From NCBI RefSeq assembly GCF_002139915.1, contig NZ_CP018788.1, positions 124,001-188,000 on the forward strand: a DNA stretch of 64,000 bases, read 5' to 3'. The notes under the pieces are model-generated. The model had not been told where the DNA came from, did no database searches, and worked only from the letters and a program-made list of their open reading frames with translations. A program made the translations under genes and the position numbers. This DNA comes from Campylobacter devanensis. GTDB lineage: Bacteria > Campylobacterota > Campylobacteria > Campylobacterales > Campylobacteraceae. Within the stretch, counting starts at the first letter, position 1, and each line of letters opens with the position of its first letter. Below are positions 1 to 8,215 of this stretch, piece after piece.

Positions 1-1
1 A

Positions 2-826
2 GAGGGTTTGAGAGATTTTTATGAAAAGGATAGTTATGCTTTATTAAAAAGCGATAGGACTTTTGAAGACTTGCAAAACTTGGGTAGCTTTTGGCAAGCA
101 ATTTCTATTCAAGATAAAAATTATTTTGATGAAAATACTTTAAGATGGCTTTTTATTTTAAACTATGCCCCAAATATAATGTGGGCAAATATCACTTCTG
201 TATATTTTATGAAAAATAAGGATGAGCAAAATAAGCTTGATAATATAAAATTTGCTAAATTTTTAGAGAAAATAACAGCGTTTATTTTTGCATATTCTTT
301 TATATATCCTAGCGTCTCTCAGCTAAGAATACCTATTTATAGCGTTATGGTAGATATTATTAACGACAAGGAAATGGATTTTTCAAAGTTTTTGTTTGAA
401 AAAGAAAATTTAAAAACATTTATACAAACTCAAAAATTTAGCAATAATAATTCAATAACTCGTTCTATGCTTACTTGGTGGTTTTTAAAAGATAGTACCC
501 AGAAAACACCGGGATTAACTGAGCAATTTCAAATAGAACATATTTACGCAAAAGAAAGAGCAAAAAGAGAAAATTTTAGTGGCAATGAAATAGAATTTAT
601 TGGCAATAAAGTCCTTTTGGAGAGAAAAATAAACATTAGAGCAAGTGATTTTAGTTTTGCTGACAAAGAAAAACATTATAAAAAATCACAAAATAATGAA
701 TTAAACTCTATACATAAAAACTATAGTGAATTTAGCAAAACCGAAATAATAGAAAGAAATAATAATATTATAAATGATTTTATTTCTTTTGTAGAAAAAA
801 ACAATTTAATTAAAACAACAAGTTAA
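2..826 (+). CDS. DUF262/DUF1524-type (GmrSD-like) protein, C-terminal part
   Basis: The frame is open from the left edge, so the gene is cut and its start lies outside the window. About 270 residues are visible, mostly helical and rich in Lys, Asn and Phe. Near the end is IEHIYAKERAK followed by IGNKVLLERKIN, which fits the degenerate HNH motif of DUF1524, the nuclease half of DUF262-DUF1524 (GmrSD, type IV restriction) proteins. This is a family-level assignment from short motifs. The DUF262 half, if present, is upstream. Codon use is very AT-rich, consistent with an accessory gene, and it is followed directly by recombined flagellin debris. Confidence 0.6.
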   Translation, partial: EGLRDFYEKDSYALLKSDRTFEDLQNLGSFWQAISIQDKNYFDENTLRWLFILNYAPNIMWANITSVYFMKNKDEQNKLDNIKFAKFLEKITAFIFAYSFIYPSVSQLRIPIYSVMVDIINDKEMDFSKFLFEKENLKTFIQTQKFSNNNSITRSMLTWWFLKDSTQKTPGLTEQFQIEHIYAKERAKRENFSGNEIEFIGNKVLLERKINIRASDFSFADKEKHYKKSQNNELNSIHKNYSEFSKTEIIERNNNIINDFISFVEKNNLIKTTS

Positions 827-852
827 TTTTAGTTGTATTAAAAGGATAAGAA

Positions 853-1224
853 ATAAAATCTCATATAAAAACCGCTGAAATCATACTCTCAGCCTTGCCT
901 TATACACAAAAGTTTCGTGGGCAAGTTTTTGTGATAAAATATGGTGGTGCTCAAGCTATGGTTGATGTAGCTGAAGCAGCTAGAAAAACTCTAGACAAGC
1001 TAAGAGCTGACCTAGGTTCAGTACAAAATCAATTAGTAGCTACTATAAATAATATTACAGTTACTCAAGTAAATGTAAAATCAGCCAAATCTCAAATAAG
1101 AGATGTAGACTTTGCTAGCGAGAGTGCAAACTTCTCTAAATTTAACATACTAGCCCAAAGTGGAAGCTACGCTATGAGTCAGGCAAATGCTGTCCAACAA
1201 AATATATTAAGACTACTACAGTAA
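853..1224 (+). pseudogene. Chimeric remnant: argB-like N-terminus joined to flagellin C-terminus
   Basis: One open frame encodes two unrelated pieces. The first about 35 codons read like the start of acetylglutamate kinase ArgB ([10 protein letters not shown], then VIKYGG). From about position 950 it reads as the flagellin C-terminal D1/D0 region ([15 protein letters not shown], then [15 protein letters not shown] at the natural C-terminus). The ArgB-like part opens with ATA at 853, seven bases after AAGGA, where an ATG would be expected; the first conventional start is TTG at 895. No ArgB catalytic body and no flagellin N-terminus are present. Most likely it is a deletion or recombination scar, possibly also a donor cassette for flagellin recombination. 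Confidence 0.75.
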
Positions 1225-1234
1225 CTTAAATTTA

Positions 1235-1258
1235 CTCGCAATGCTTAGTCATTGCGAG
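1235..1258 (+). terminator. Intrinsic-terminator-like hairpin after the flagellin fragment
   Basis: A perfect 9-bp stem (CTCGCAATG with CATTGCGAG) closes a 6-base loop, followed by a short T run. It sits just after the flagellin stop codon and is probably the original flagellin terminator carried along with the fragment. Confidence 0.7.
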
Positions 1259-1450
1259 GGTTTATTAAATTCTAGTAATATTTATCAAATAACACTTATG
1301 TAAAAAATTACTTTATATTTATTAAAAATTTGCAATGACGATTTAAAGTATAAATTTGATTTAAATCATCCTAATTTTTACTAAACTTAGATAAAATTAC
1401 CTAAATTTAAATAAAATCAAATTGTATAAAATTCAAAAAAAGGTTATAAA

Positions 1451-2518
1451 ATGAACAATATTTTCACAATTCCAGCCACTGGTTATGCGATGTTATCTAA
1501 GGATTCTAAATTCACTCCAATTGAATTTACCCGTCATAGTGTAGGAGATAATGATATATTAATTGAAATTCTATATTCGGGAATTTGCCATAGCGATATT
1601 CACACGGCCAAAGATGAATGGGGTGGTACGAGCTATCCATGTATTCCAGGTCATGAGATCGCAGGTCAGGTAATAGCTGTAGGTAAAAATGTAACTAAAT
1701 TTAAAATTGGCGACTATGCTGGAGTTGGTTGTATGGTAAATAGCTGCGGTGAGTGCGAGGCGTGTAAGGCTAGTCAAGAGCAGTTTTGTCAGCAAGGAAA
1801 AACAGTTTATACCTATAATTGCCCTGACTTTTTCCATGGTGGCAAGATAACATTTGGTGGATACTCAAGCAACATTGTAGTAAGTCAAAATTTCGCTATT
1901 AAAGTTCGAGCAAACGCCCCATTAGATAAAGTAGCTCCACTACTTTGTGCTGGAATTACTACATATTCACCACTTAAATTTTCTAAAATTAAAGCCGGTG
2001 ATAAGGTTGGTGTAGCTGGATTTGGTGGGCTTGGAATGATGGCGCTAAAATACGCAGTCAAAATGGGCGCACAAGTTAGCGTATTTGCTAGAAATGAGAA
2101 TAAAAAGGCCGATGCTCTAGCCCTTGGCGCTACTAGTTTTTATACAAATACAGATAAAAATATCGTTAATGAAAGATTTGATCTGATTATCTCGACAATT
2201 CCAACATCATATGATGTTATAGCATATATTGATCTGCTTAAATTTGGAGGAGAGTTAGCTATTGTAGGGCTGCCACCTTATAAAGAAGCACCAAGTGTGA
2301 GTATAATTGATCTAGTACATAAGGCTGGTAAGAAAATTTATGGTTCATTAATTGGGGGAATTAAAGAGACCCAAGAGATGTTGGATTTTTCGCTTGAAAA
2401 TGAGATTTATCCAGAAACTATACTTATTACTCCAAATCAGATTGATGAGGCGTATGAAAAGCTAACAAACGGCTCAGGGCAGTTTAGATATGTGATTGAT
2501 ATGAAGGCAAGTAACTAG
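1451..2518 (+). CDS. Zinc-dependent alcohol dehydrogenase (YahK/cinnamyl-alcohol type)
   Basis: A 355-aa medium-chain dehydrogenase, the usual size for the NADP-dependent YahK/CAD-like group that reduces aldehydes to alcohols in the cytoplasm. Visible motifs are the catalytic zinc site (GICHSDIH, then PGHE, and the third ligand in LLCAGITTYSP), a complete structural zinc lobe (CGECEACKASQEQFC) and a dinucleotide-binding turn (GFGGLGMMALK). The ATG follows AAAAGG. An ArsB-like gene starts two bases after the stop, so the two are probably co-transcribed. A second member of the family lies at 33059-34201 but lacks the structural zinc cysteines. Confidence 0.9.
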   Translation: MNNIFTIPATGYAMLSKDSKFTPIEFTRHSVGDNDILIEILYSGICHSDIHTAKDEWGGTSYPCIPGHEIAGQVIAVGKNVTKFKIGDYAGVGCMVNSCGECEACKASQEQFCQQGKTVYTYNCPDFFHGGKITFGGYSSNIVVSQNFAIKVRANAPLDKVAPLLCAGITTYSPLKFSKIKAGDKVGVAGFGGLGMMALKYAVKMGAQVSVFARNENKKADALALGATSFYTNTDKNIVNERFDLIISTIPTSYDVIAYIDLLKFGGELAIVGLPPYKEAPSVSIIDLVHKAGKKIYGSLIGGIKETQEMLDFSLENEIYPETILITPNQIDEAYEKLTNGSGQFRYVIDMKASN

Positions 2519-2519
2519 A

Positions 2520-3800
2520 GTGGCGTTTGCGATTTTTGCTATTTCAATGGCGCTAATTTATACTAGGCCGTTTGGACTTCCAGTGTGGGCTAGTGCGGTT
2601 GCAGGTGCGATAGCGGCTATGATGTTTGGCGTGGTGAGCGTCTCATCTGCCTTTGGCGTATTAGCAATGGTATGGGATTCTACTTTGGTGCTAGTGGGGC
2701 TAATTATCATTGCTATGGCGTTTGAGCAGATGGGATTTTTTGACGCTTTGGCTGGGAGAATTATTGGAAAATTTGCTAAAGGTAGTGGTGGAATTTATAG
2801 GATTGCAACGCTTAAATTTTTTGCTCTTATGATGGGATTGGGTCTATTTGTAGCTACATTTTTAGCAAATGATGGAGCAATTTTAGTGCTAACCCCTTTA
2901 GTTTTTGCACTATTTTCTAATACTAAAGATGAGCTAAGTATAACCACACCCTTAGTGGCATTTTTATTATTTTTTGGTTTTTTGAGTGATTTTGGTTCTA
3001 ATGCTTTGATTATCTCAAATTTAACCAATATCATAACTGCAAAGCTTTTTAATCTCTCATTTAAAGAGTATTTTGAGGCGATGGTTTTAGCCCAAATTTT
3101 TGCTTTTATTGCTGCGTGTGGGTTGTTTTGGTTGGTGTTAGCTAGGCGACTTCCTGCAGTGCTAGAGTTTAAGCTGCCAGCTAGAAGGATTGGGTCTGGG
3201 AGATTTTTGGCGTGTCTATTTTTGCTGATTTTGTTGCCTATTGGGAGTATGATTTTTGAAGAGATGGAGTTGCCAATTAGCCTATTTATCTTGCTGGTTG
3301 CACTAATTTCTATAATGATGCAAGATAGTGGCAAATTTGCACTTTTTAAGCGTGCACCTTTTGGCGTAGTAGTCTTTAGCGTAGGGCTTTTTGTGATGGT
3401 TTATGGTGTTGGAATGGCTGGGATTTTGGAGTTTTTACGCCAAAATATCCAGATGCTTGCTGGGCTTGATAGATTTAGTTCGCTTCTTGGTATCGCACTT
3501 GGTTCAAGTATTGGCTCAGCATTAATTAATAACTTGCCAATGGTAATGCTAGGAGATCTTGCACTTAGGGATTTTGGTGCTGATATGGGGCTGATTTATG
3601 CTCATTTACTAGGGTGTAATATCGGTTCAAAGCTTACGCCAATTGGTTCGCTAGCTACGCTTTTATGGCTTGCAAACCTTAAGCTTCGTGGGGTGAAAAT
3701 ATCCCTTTTAGATTATTTTAAATTTACTTTTATTTTTAGCCTTGGCGTGCTATTTGCAGCAGTTTTAGGCTTGTGGATTGGAGAGAGTTTTGACATTTAG
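2520..3800 (+). CDS. arsB: ArsB/NhaD-family permease (arsenite efflux-like)
   Basis: A 426-aa polytopic inner-membrane protein with about 11-12 hydrophobic segments. Motifs typical of the ArsB branch of the ion-transporter superfamily are FLANDGAILVLTPLV, SNLTNIITAKLF, NNLPMVMLGDLAL and GSKLTPIGSLATLLWL. ArsB exports arsenite or antimonite by itself or with ArsA. No arsA, arsR or arsC is next to it, so the substrate could differ. It begins with GTG one base after the dehydrogenase stop, suggesting translational coupling, and its end overlaps the next gene. Confidence 0.82.
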   Translation: MAFAIFAISMALIYTRPFGLPVWASAVAGAIAAMMFGVVSVSSAFGVLAMVWDSTLVLVGLIIIAMAFEQMGFFDALAGRIIGKFAKGSGGIYRIATLKFFALMMGLGLFVATFLANDGAILVLTPLVFALFSNTKDELSITTPLVAFLLFFGFLSDFGSNALIISNLTNIITAKLFNLSFKEYFEAMVLAQIFAFIAACGLFWLVLARRLPAVLEFKLPARRIGSGRFLACLFLLILLPIGSMIFEEMELPISLFILLVALISIMMQDSGKFALFKRAPFGVVVFSVGLFVMVYGVGMAGILEFLRQNIQMLAGLDRFSSLLGIALGSSIGSALINNLPMVMLGDLALRDFGADMGLIYAHLLGCNIGSKLTPIGSLATLLWLANLKLRGVKISLLDYFKFTFIFSLGVLFAAVLGLWIGESFDI

Positions 3801-4347
3801 AACGCATTTAGCAATTGGAGCCCTTGGAGCGATGGGCTTTGTGGGCGCAGTAGATTTAAGCGGTGTGGCAAATTTAGATAAAACACAAACTGCTTATGTG
3901 GTGGGGTTGATTTTATTTGGTTCTGTTTTGCCTGATATTGATGAGCCTAGAAGCTTTATTTCACGCAAATTTCCACTGATTTCGCAGATTACTGCGACAT
4001 TTTTTAAACATCGTGGACCAACACATTTTTTATTTATTCCGGTGCTGCTTTTTGTAGCGTGGGCGATTTTTGGGCAGATTGCATGGGGGGCGCTAGGATT
4101 TGGTATGATTATGCATCATGTCGGGGATATGCTAACACCTAGTGGAATACAGGGATATTTTTATCCATTTAAAAAGCGTTTTGTGGCTCGAATTTTGCCT
4201 AAGAAAATAGCAGTAAAGACTGGCTCAACAGTTGAGATGGCCTTAGTTTTGCCAGCTATTTTGGCAGTTGATGGGTTTTTAGGAGCAAAGATTTTGGGCT
4301 TTGATATTGATATGGGTAGGATACTTGGAATTTTAAATTTGATTTAA
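3790..4347 (+). CDS. YdjM-like membrane-bound metal-dependent hydrolase
   Basis: About 185 aa with three or four hydrophobic segments. Motifs of the YdjM/DUF457 family are visible: PDIDEPRSFIS, KHRGPTHFLF and HHVGDMLTPSGIQ. The Asp and His residues are thought to bind metal at the inner membrane; the biochemical role is not established. I prefer TTG at 3790, six bases after GGAG, over TTG at 3778, which would place the ribosome site inside the gene. It overlaps the end of the ArsB-like gene by 11 bases, so it is probably in the same transcript. Confidence 0.8.
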   Translation: MTFRTHLAIGALGAMGFVGAVDLSGVANLDKTQTAYVVGLILFGSVLPDIDEPRSFISRKFPLISQITATFFKHRGPTHFLFIPVLLFVAWAIFGQIAWGALGFGMIMHHVGDMLTPSGIQGYFYPFKKRFVARILPKKIAVKTGSTVEMALVLPAILAVDGFLGAKILGFDIDMGRILGILNLI

Positions 4348-4478
4348 ATTTACCTACTTAAATCTAAAGATATATAACAAAAGTAATATAAATAACTAAT
4401 GTAAATTTAATATATAATTTACCATTAATTAATTATATTTTGCGACAATTTTTCGGTAAATTTAAAATTAGGTTATCT

Positions 4479-5834
4479 ATGATTAGAGTTGTTCTTTTGT
4501 GTTGGATTATATTGCTTGGATTTAGTGGTTGTGCTGTGCCAAATGCCCTTTCTATCGCTGTTATGCCTGATGATTATATAAGCAAATTTGGGGTGAATAA
4601 ATGCGATCAGAGCTACTTTGAAAATGAGATTCAAAAGGCCAAAGATAATAAAGATCCGATATATACTGCTATAAATGCTGCTTCAATAGCTAGAGTTTGT
4701 CAGGAATTCGCACTTAGCAATGAGCTTTTGGATATTGCTGAAGATAAGTATAAATATGATGTGGATTTAGAAAGTACAGGCAATAAGATAGCTAGAAACC
4801 TTGTAGGGATACTTTTAAATGATACATTTAGTGATTATGATGGAAATTTGTATGAGAGAATAATGGTAAATCTCTATAAGGGACTGAATTTTATGAGTTT
4901 AAATGACTTTGAAAATGCTAGAGTGGAGTTTAATCGTGCTTTAATCCGTCAAGATATGGCTAAGGAGTATTTCGCTCCACAGATCCAAGCGGCCAAAGAG
5001 GAGCTAGAGAAACAAAAAAGCGACCCAAATTACAAAAAGAATTTAAAAAATACTAAATTAGTATATGATGAGTATTCTAGGCTTTTTAAGGAGTTTAAAA
5101 CTAGTGAAAATTTCATCAATCCATATGCTACTTATGCGGCTTCTGTCTTTTTCTATTTAGATAAGGATTATAAAAATTCAGCAGATAAATTCCGTGAAAT
5201 AGCTATCGCTAATCCTAAAAATAAAGCGATATCAGCTATAAACAAAAGATTGCAAACTAGAGCCAAAAATGTAAAATCTAAGGGCAAAAAATATATATTT
5301 TTAGCTTATGAAGATGGCCTTGGGACTATAAAAAATGAATTTGCTATAAATATTCCATATATTATTAGCGATGGGGTGGCAACTTTGAGTTTATCTTTGC
5401 CGATGCTTAAAAAGCGTGATTTTAGCTATAAAGATATAAGCATAAATGGGGTTAAGGCGACTCAAATTAGTAATTTTGATAATATTTTTGCTACTGAGTT
5501 TAAAATAGAGCTTCCTTGGATAATCACTAAATCTATATTATCAGGCACTATCAAATCCGCAACTAGTGCTGTCGTGGCTGATAAATTTGGTGGGGTAGCG
5601 TCTTTGGCTACAACTTTTTTGCTTTCAGCAACAAATAAAGCTGATATAAGAGTGTGGCAAACTCTACCGAAAATAGCTAGTATCGCTATGGTAGAAAATA
5701 AAGGCTCATATACAATCAAAGATAGTAGCGGTAAAATCATAGCTAGTGATAAGATAGATAAGAGCAAAGATGCGTTGATCTGGCTGAGATCATCAAATAA
5801 AGATATGGTAAAATCCATTATAATACAGAGGTGA
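4479..5834 (+). CDS. COG3014-like lipoprotein with TPR-like helices
   Basis: An exported lipoprotein of about 450 aa: the signal peptide ends in GFSGC (lipobox) and is followed by a helical, TPR-like region (GLNFMSLNDFENARVEFNRA, FFYLDKDYKNSADKF). The C-terminal third is beta-rich. It resembles the COG3014 family of uncharacterised lipoproteins. I chose ATG 4479 because the residues after it form a proper signal peptide and AGG lies upstream; the TTG at 4440 has no ribosome site. It is the first gene of a five-gene envelope operon with YcfL, LpoB and CsgG-like proteins. Its biochemical role is unknown. Confidence 0.75.
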   Translation: MIRVVLLCWIILLGFSGCAVPNALSIAVMPDDYISKFGVNKCDQSYFENEIQKAKDNKDPIYTAINAASIARVCQEFALSNELLDIAEDKYKYDVDLESTGNKIARNLVGILLNDTFSDYDGNLYERIMVNLYKGLNFMSLNDFENARVEFNRALIRQDMAKEYFAPQIQAAKEELEKQKSDPNYKKNLKNTKLVYDEYSRLFKEFKTSENFINPYATYAASVFFYLDKDYKNSADKFREIAIANPKNKAISAINKRLQTRAKNVKSKGKKYIFLAYEDGLGTIKNEFAINIPYIISDGVATLSLSLPMLKKRDFSYKDISINGVKATQISNFDNIFATEFKIELPWIITKSILSGTIKSATSAVVADKFGGVASLATTFLLSATNKADIRVWQTLPKIASIAMVENKGSYTIKDSSGKIIASDKIDKSKDALIWLRSSNKDMVKSIIIQR

Positions 5835-5837
5835 AAT

Positions 5838-6221
5838 ATGAAAAAATTAGCAATGTTTTTGGTATGTGCTATGCTGTTTGGCTGTGCTGGTAATAGCGAT
5901 ATAGTCTTAGGGGATAGTGGCTATAACTCGAATTTAGTTAGCTTAGAGGCGATAGATAGGGATATAGTCCAAGGTATCAATCACAGATTTAATGATCTTG
6001 GGTTATTGGAGTTTCAAGTTATTTTAAAAAGTAATTCTGAAATGGATGTGGCGTATAAGGTAGTTTGGCTAGATGAGAGTGGATTTGAGCTTAGGAATTC
6101 AATCGATGAGAGCTATAAGATTTTACGTCTCAATGCTAATCGCCAAATCTCTATCAATAAACTAGCTCAAGACAAAAGAGCTAAAAGCTTTAAAATTTAT
6201 CTAACTACAAAGGGGTTATAA
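5838..6221 (+). CDS. YcfL-family lipoprotein (DUF1425)
   Basis: A 127-aa protein with a short signal peptide and lipobox (AMLFGCAG). The mature part contains the small beta-sandwich pattern of YcfL/DUF1425 (FNDLGLLEFQVILKS, YKVVWLDESGFEL, INKLAQDKRAKSFKIYL). In E. coli ycfL lies next to lpoB, and here it directly precedes the LpoB-like gene by one base. It probably acts in the periplasm on the same envelope process, but no biochemical activity is known. The ribosome site is GAGGTG just before ATG. Confidence 0.75.
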   Translation: MKKLAMFLVCAMLFGCAGNSDIVLGDSGYNSNLVSLEAIDRDIVQGINHRFNDLGLLEFQVILKSNSEMDVAYKVVWLDESGFELRNSIDESYKILRLNANRQISINKLAQDKRAKSFKIYLTTKGL

Positions 6222-6222
6222 G

Positions 6223-6843
6223 ATGAGAAAATTAACTTTAATGAGTGTGGTGGCGGCGACTTTGTTGCTTAGTGGATGTACTAATCAGCCATTTTATACA
6301 GATAATAGCGCCAAGGTCAATCAAGGTGATACTATTACCCTTGGGTTAAGCAATGAGGATTTTGAGTTGGCGGCTGAAACTATGATAAATAGTTTGCTTA
6401 GTGATCCGGCATTTGCTAATCAAAAGCCAGGGATCAGAAAAGTTGTAGCAATAGGAAGAGTAGTCAATGATACGGCTCTTAGGCTAGATACTGATAAACT
6501 AACTAGGAAAATCACTCAAGCTATGAGAAGATCGGGTAAGTTTATACTCACTTCTGCGGTGGCATCTGGTGGGGCGCTTGATAGTATGAGCGAAGATGTT
6601 AGAGAGCTAAGGGGTAATGATGAATTTAATCAAAAAACAATAGCCAAAAAGGGAACTCTAATCTCGCCTGATTTTTCGCTATTTGGTAAAATTCGTCAAG
6701 ATAATATAAGATTAAGCAACGGCAAAACAAAGGTTGAATATCTATTTTTACTTGGTTTGACTGATCTAAATTCGGGTCTAGTGTATTGGGAGGATGAAAA
6801 GACAATCAATAAAGCCGGCTCTAGCGATAGCGTAACTTGGTAA
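6223..6843 (+). CDS. lpoB: LpoB-like penicillin-binding-protein activator lipoprotein
   Basis: A 206-aa lipoprotein (lipobox LLSGC) followed by an LpoB/CsgG-fold domain: IRKVVAIGRVVNDTALRLDTDKLTRKI, here cited only by its first and central strands, then SGKFILTSAV, LISPDFSLFGKI and VEYLFLLGLTDLNSGLVYWEDEK. In gamma-proteobacteria LpoB is an outer-membrane lipoprotein that activates the peptidoglycan synthase PBP1b. Whether the Campylobacter protein does this is inferred. It is flanked by YcfL and an unknown exported protein in one operon. Confidence 0.78.
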   Translation: MRKLTLMSVVAATLLLSGCTNQPFYTDNSAKVNQGDTITLGLSNEDFELAAETMINSLLSDPAFANQKPGIRKVVAIGRVVNDTALRLDTDKLTRKITQAMRRSGKFILTSAVASGGALDSMSEDVRELRGNDEFNQKTIAKKGTLISPDFSLFGKIRQDNIRLSNGKTKVEYLFLLGLTDLNSGLVYWEDEKTINKAGSSDSVTW

Positions 6844-6863
6844 GATATTATAAAGGATAAGAG

Positions 6864-8207
6864 ATGAAAAAGATACTATTATCAATGGCAGTTTGTGCGG
6901 CTTTGGCTTTTGGGATGGGGGATAAGGCTAATGAGATAACTCAAGCCGATGTGGATATCCAAAACAAATTAAGCGATGCTAGCACGCAAGATATAACACC
7001 TAAAAGCATAGAAGATTTTTTTGATGAGTTTAAGGATGAGTTTGGTATAGAGTATGGTATCACAAAAGATGGCAAGACATTTTATACCGGAGTTAGCGAT
7101 GTAACGCTAAGCCCAACTGATAAAAGCTTTGCTAAATCTTTACAAAATGCCTATAATAGAGCTCTATTAAATTTACAAGGTGAGTTTGTCAAAGATGCCT
7201 TTGGTAGGATAGCTACAAGTAGCATAAGCAGATACAAAGCAGATCAATCAGACAACGCTAGGGAATTTGAAGAGTTGCCAAAAGGCGGGACTATCTCTCA
7301 AATTTTTGATCAGCTAACGCAGCTAGCGGGTGCTGAATTAAATAGGGCTTTAAATGATCTAGGTGTAGATAGCCAAGGGCTAGAAGAGGTGAGAAAAAAA
7401 GAGCTTTTAAAAGATGAATTTACTAAAAATATCGTTACAAAAGCCTTTGGCAATATGAGTGGATTGGTGCCGGTAAAAACGGTTGTAACACAGACAAAAA
7501 GGGGTAATTATAGAATTGGTGTTATCGCTGTAATGAGTGATAAAACTAGACAAATCGCAAAAGATATGAAAAATAAAACCTCTTCACTCATAAAAGCAAA
7601 AGGTGGTAAGCCAGTAGTAGAGTATCTACCAAAAGAAAAAGCCGGTTTTATACAAGAGTATGGAATTAGGCTAGTATATGATGAGAATGGTGCGCCTATA
7701 ATTTTAAGCTATGGAAATTGGGGTTATATCCCAGATGCTAATAGCAAAATAGCAGATAGACAAGAGAGTATAGCCAAAGATACCGCCGCAGCACAAGCTG
7801 ATGCGGCTATAATAGAGTTTATCAATACTAGTGTATCATTTAGCGATGAGAAAGAGACAGGTGAGGCAATAAACCAAAATATAAAAGAGACAAAAAATAT
7901 TCTCTCAGGTGATACGCAAATTCAAGAAGAGACATTAGAAAATATGATAGATAGAGTCTCTAAAACCATACAAGCAAAAGCTTCAGGTCAAATCCGTGGG
8001 ATACAAACGCTAAAAAGATGGGATTATACTGATGAAAATGGCGTGGAATATGTAGGCGTGGTGAGATACTACTCTTATGCTAATTATCTAAATATCACAA
8101 ACGCCATATCAGATAAAAAGGGCTCAAGCACTACTTCAAATTCCGCTACACCAGCTAAGGCTACTCAAAGAAGCTCAAAAGTGGTAAATACGATAGATGA
8201 TTTTTAG
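6864..8207 (+). CDS. Exported protein of unknown function in the LpoB/CsgG operon
   Basis: A 447-aa protein with a signal peptide (cleavage after about residue 17, FGMG/DKA). No enzyme motif is recognised. The mature part looks alpha/beta with a repeated pattern of Lys- and Gln-rich helices and a conserved-looking segment IRLVYDENGAPIILSYGNWGY near the middle, cited here in part. The low-complexity Ser/Thr tail before the stop suggests a flexible C-terminus. It has its own ribosome site (AAGGATAAGAG) 20 bases after lpoB and ends eight bases before the CsgG-like gene. Co-transcription suggests a shared envelope role. Confidence 0.65.
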   Translation: MKKILLSMAVCAALAFGMGDKANEITQADVDIQNKLSDASTQDITPKSIEDFFDEFKDEFGIEYGITKDGKTFYTGVSDVTLSPTDKSFAKSLQNAYNRALLNLQGEFVKDAFGRIATSSISRYKADQSDNAREFEELPKGGTISQIFDQLTQLAGAELNRALNDLGVDSQGLEEVRKKELLKDEFTKNIVTKAFGNMSGLVPVKTVVTQTKRGNYRIGVIAVMSDKTRQIAKDMKNKTSSLIKAKGGKPVVEYLPKEKAGFIQEYGIRLVYDENGAPIILSYGNWGYIPDANSKIADRQESIAKDTAAAQADAAIIEFINTSVSFSDEKETGEAINQNIKETKNILSGDTQIQEETLENMIDRVSKTIQAKASGQIRGIQTLKRWDYTDENGVEYVGVVRYYSYANYLNITNAISDKKGSSTTSNSATPAKATQRSSKVVNTIDDF

Positions 8208-8215
8208 GATAGAGT

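Noticed and set aside
895-1224. Intact small flagellin-like gene starting at TTG 895
   Set aside because: The first 35 codons are ArgB-like and no flagellin N-terminus is present, so this cannot be a working flagellin.
2795-3334. Long antisense frame inside the ArsB-like gene
   Set aside because: Composition is typical of a shadow of a membrane-protein gene, and ArsB motifs are clear on the other strand.
4085-4090. G6 run in the YdjM-like gene
   Set aside because: Shorter than usual contingency tracts and in frame; no evidence of switching.
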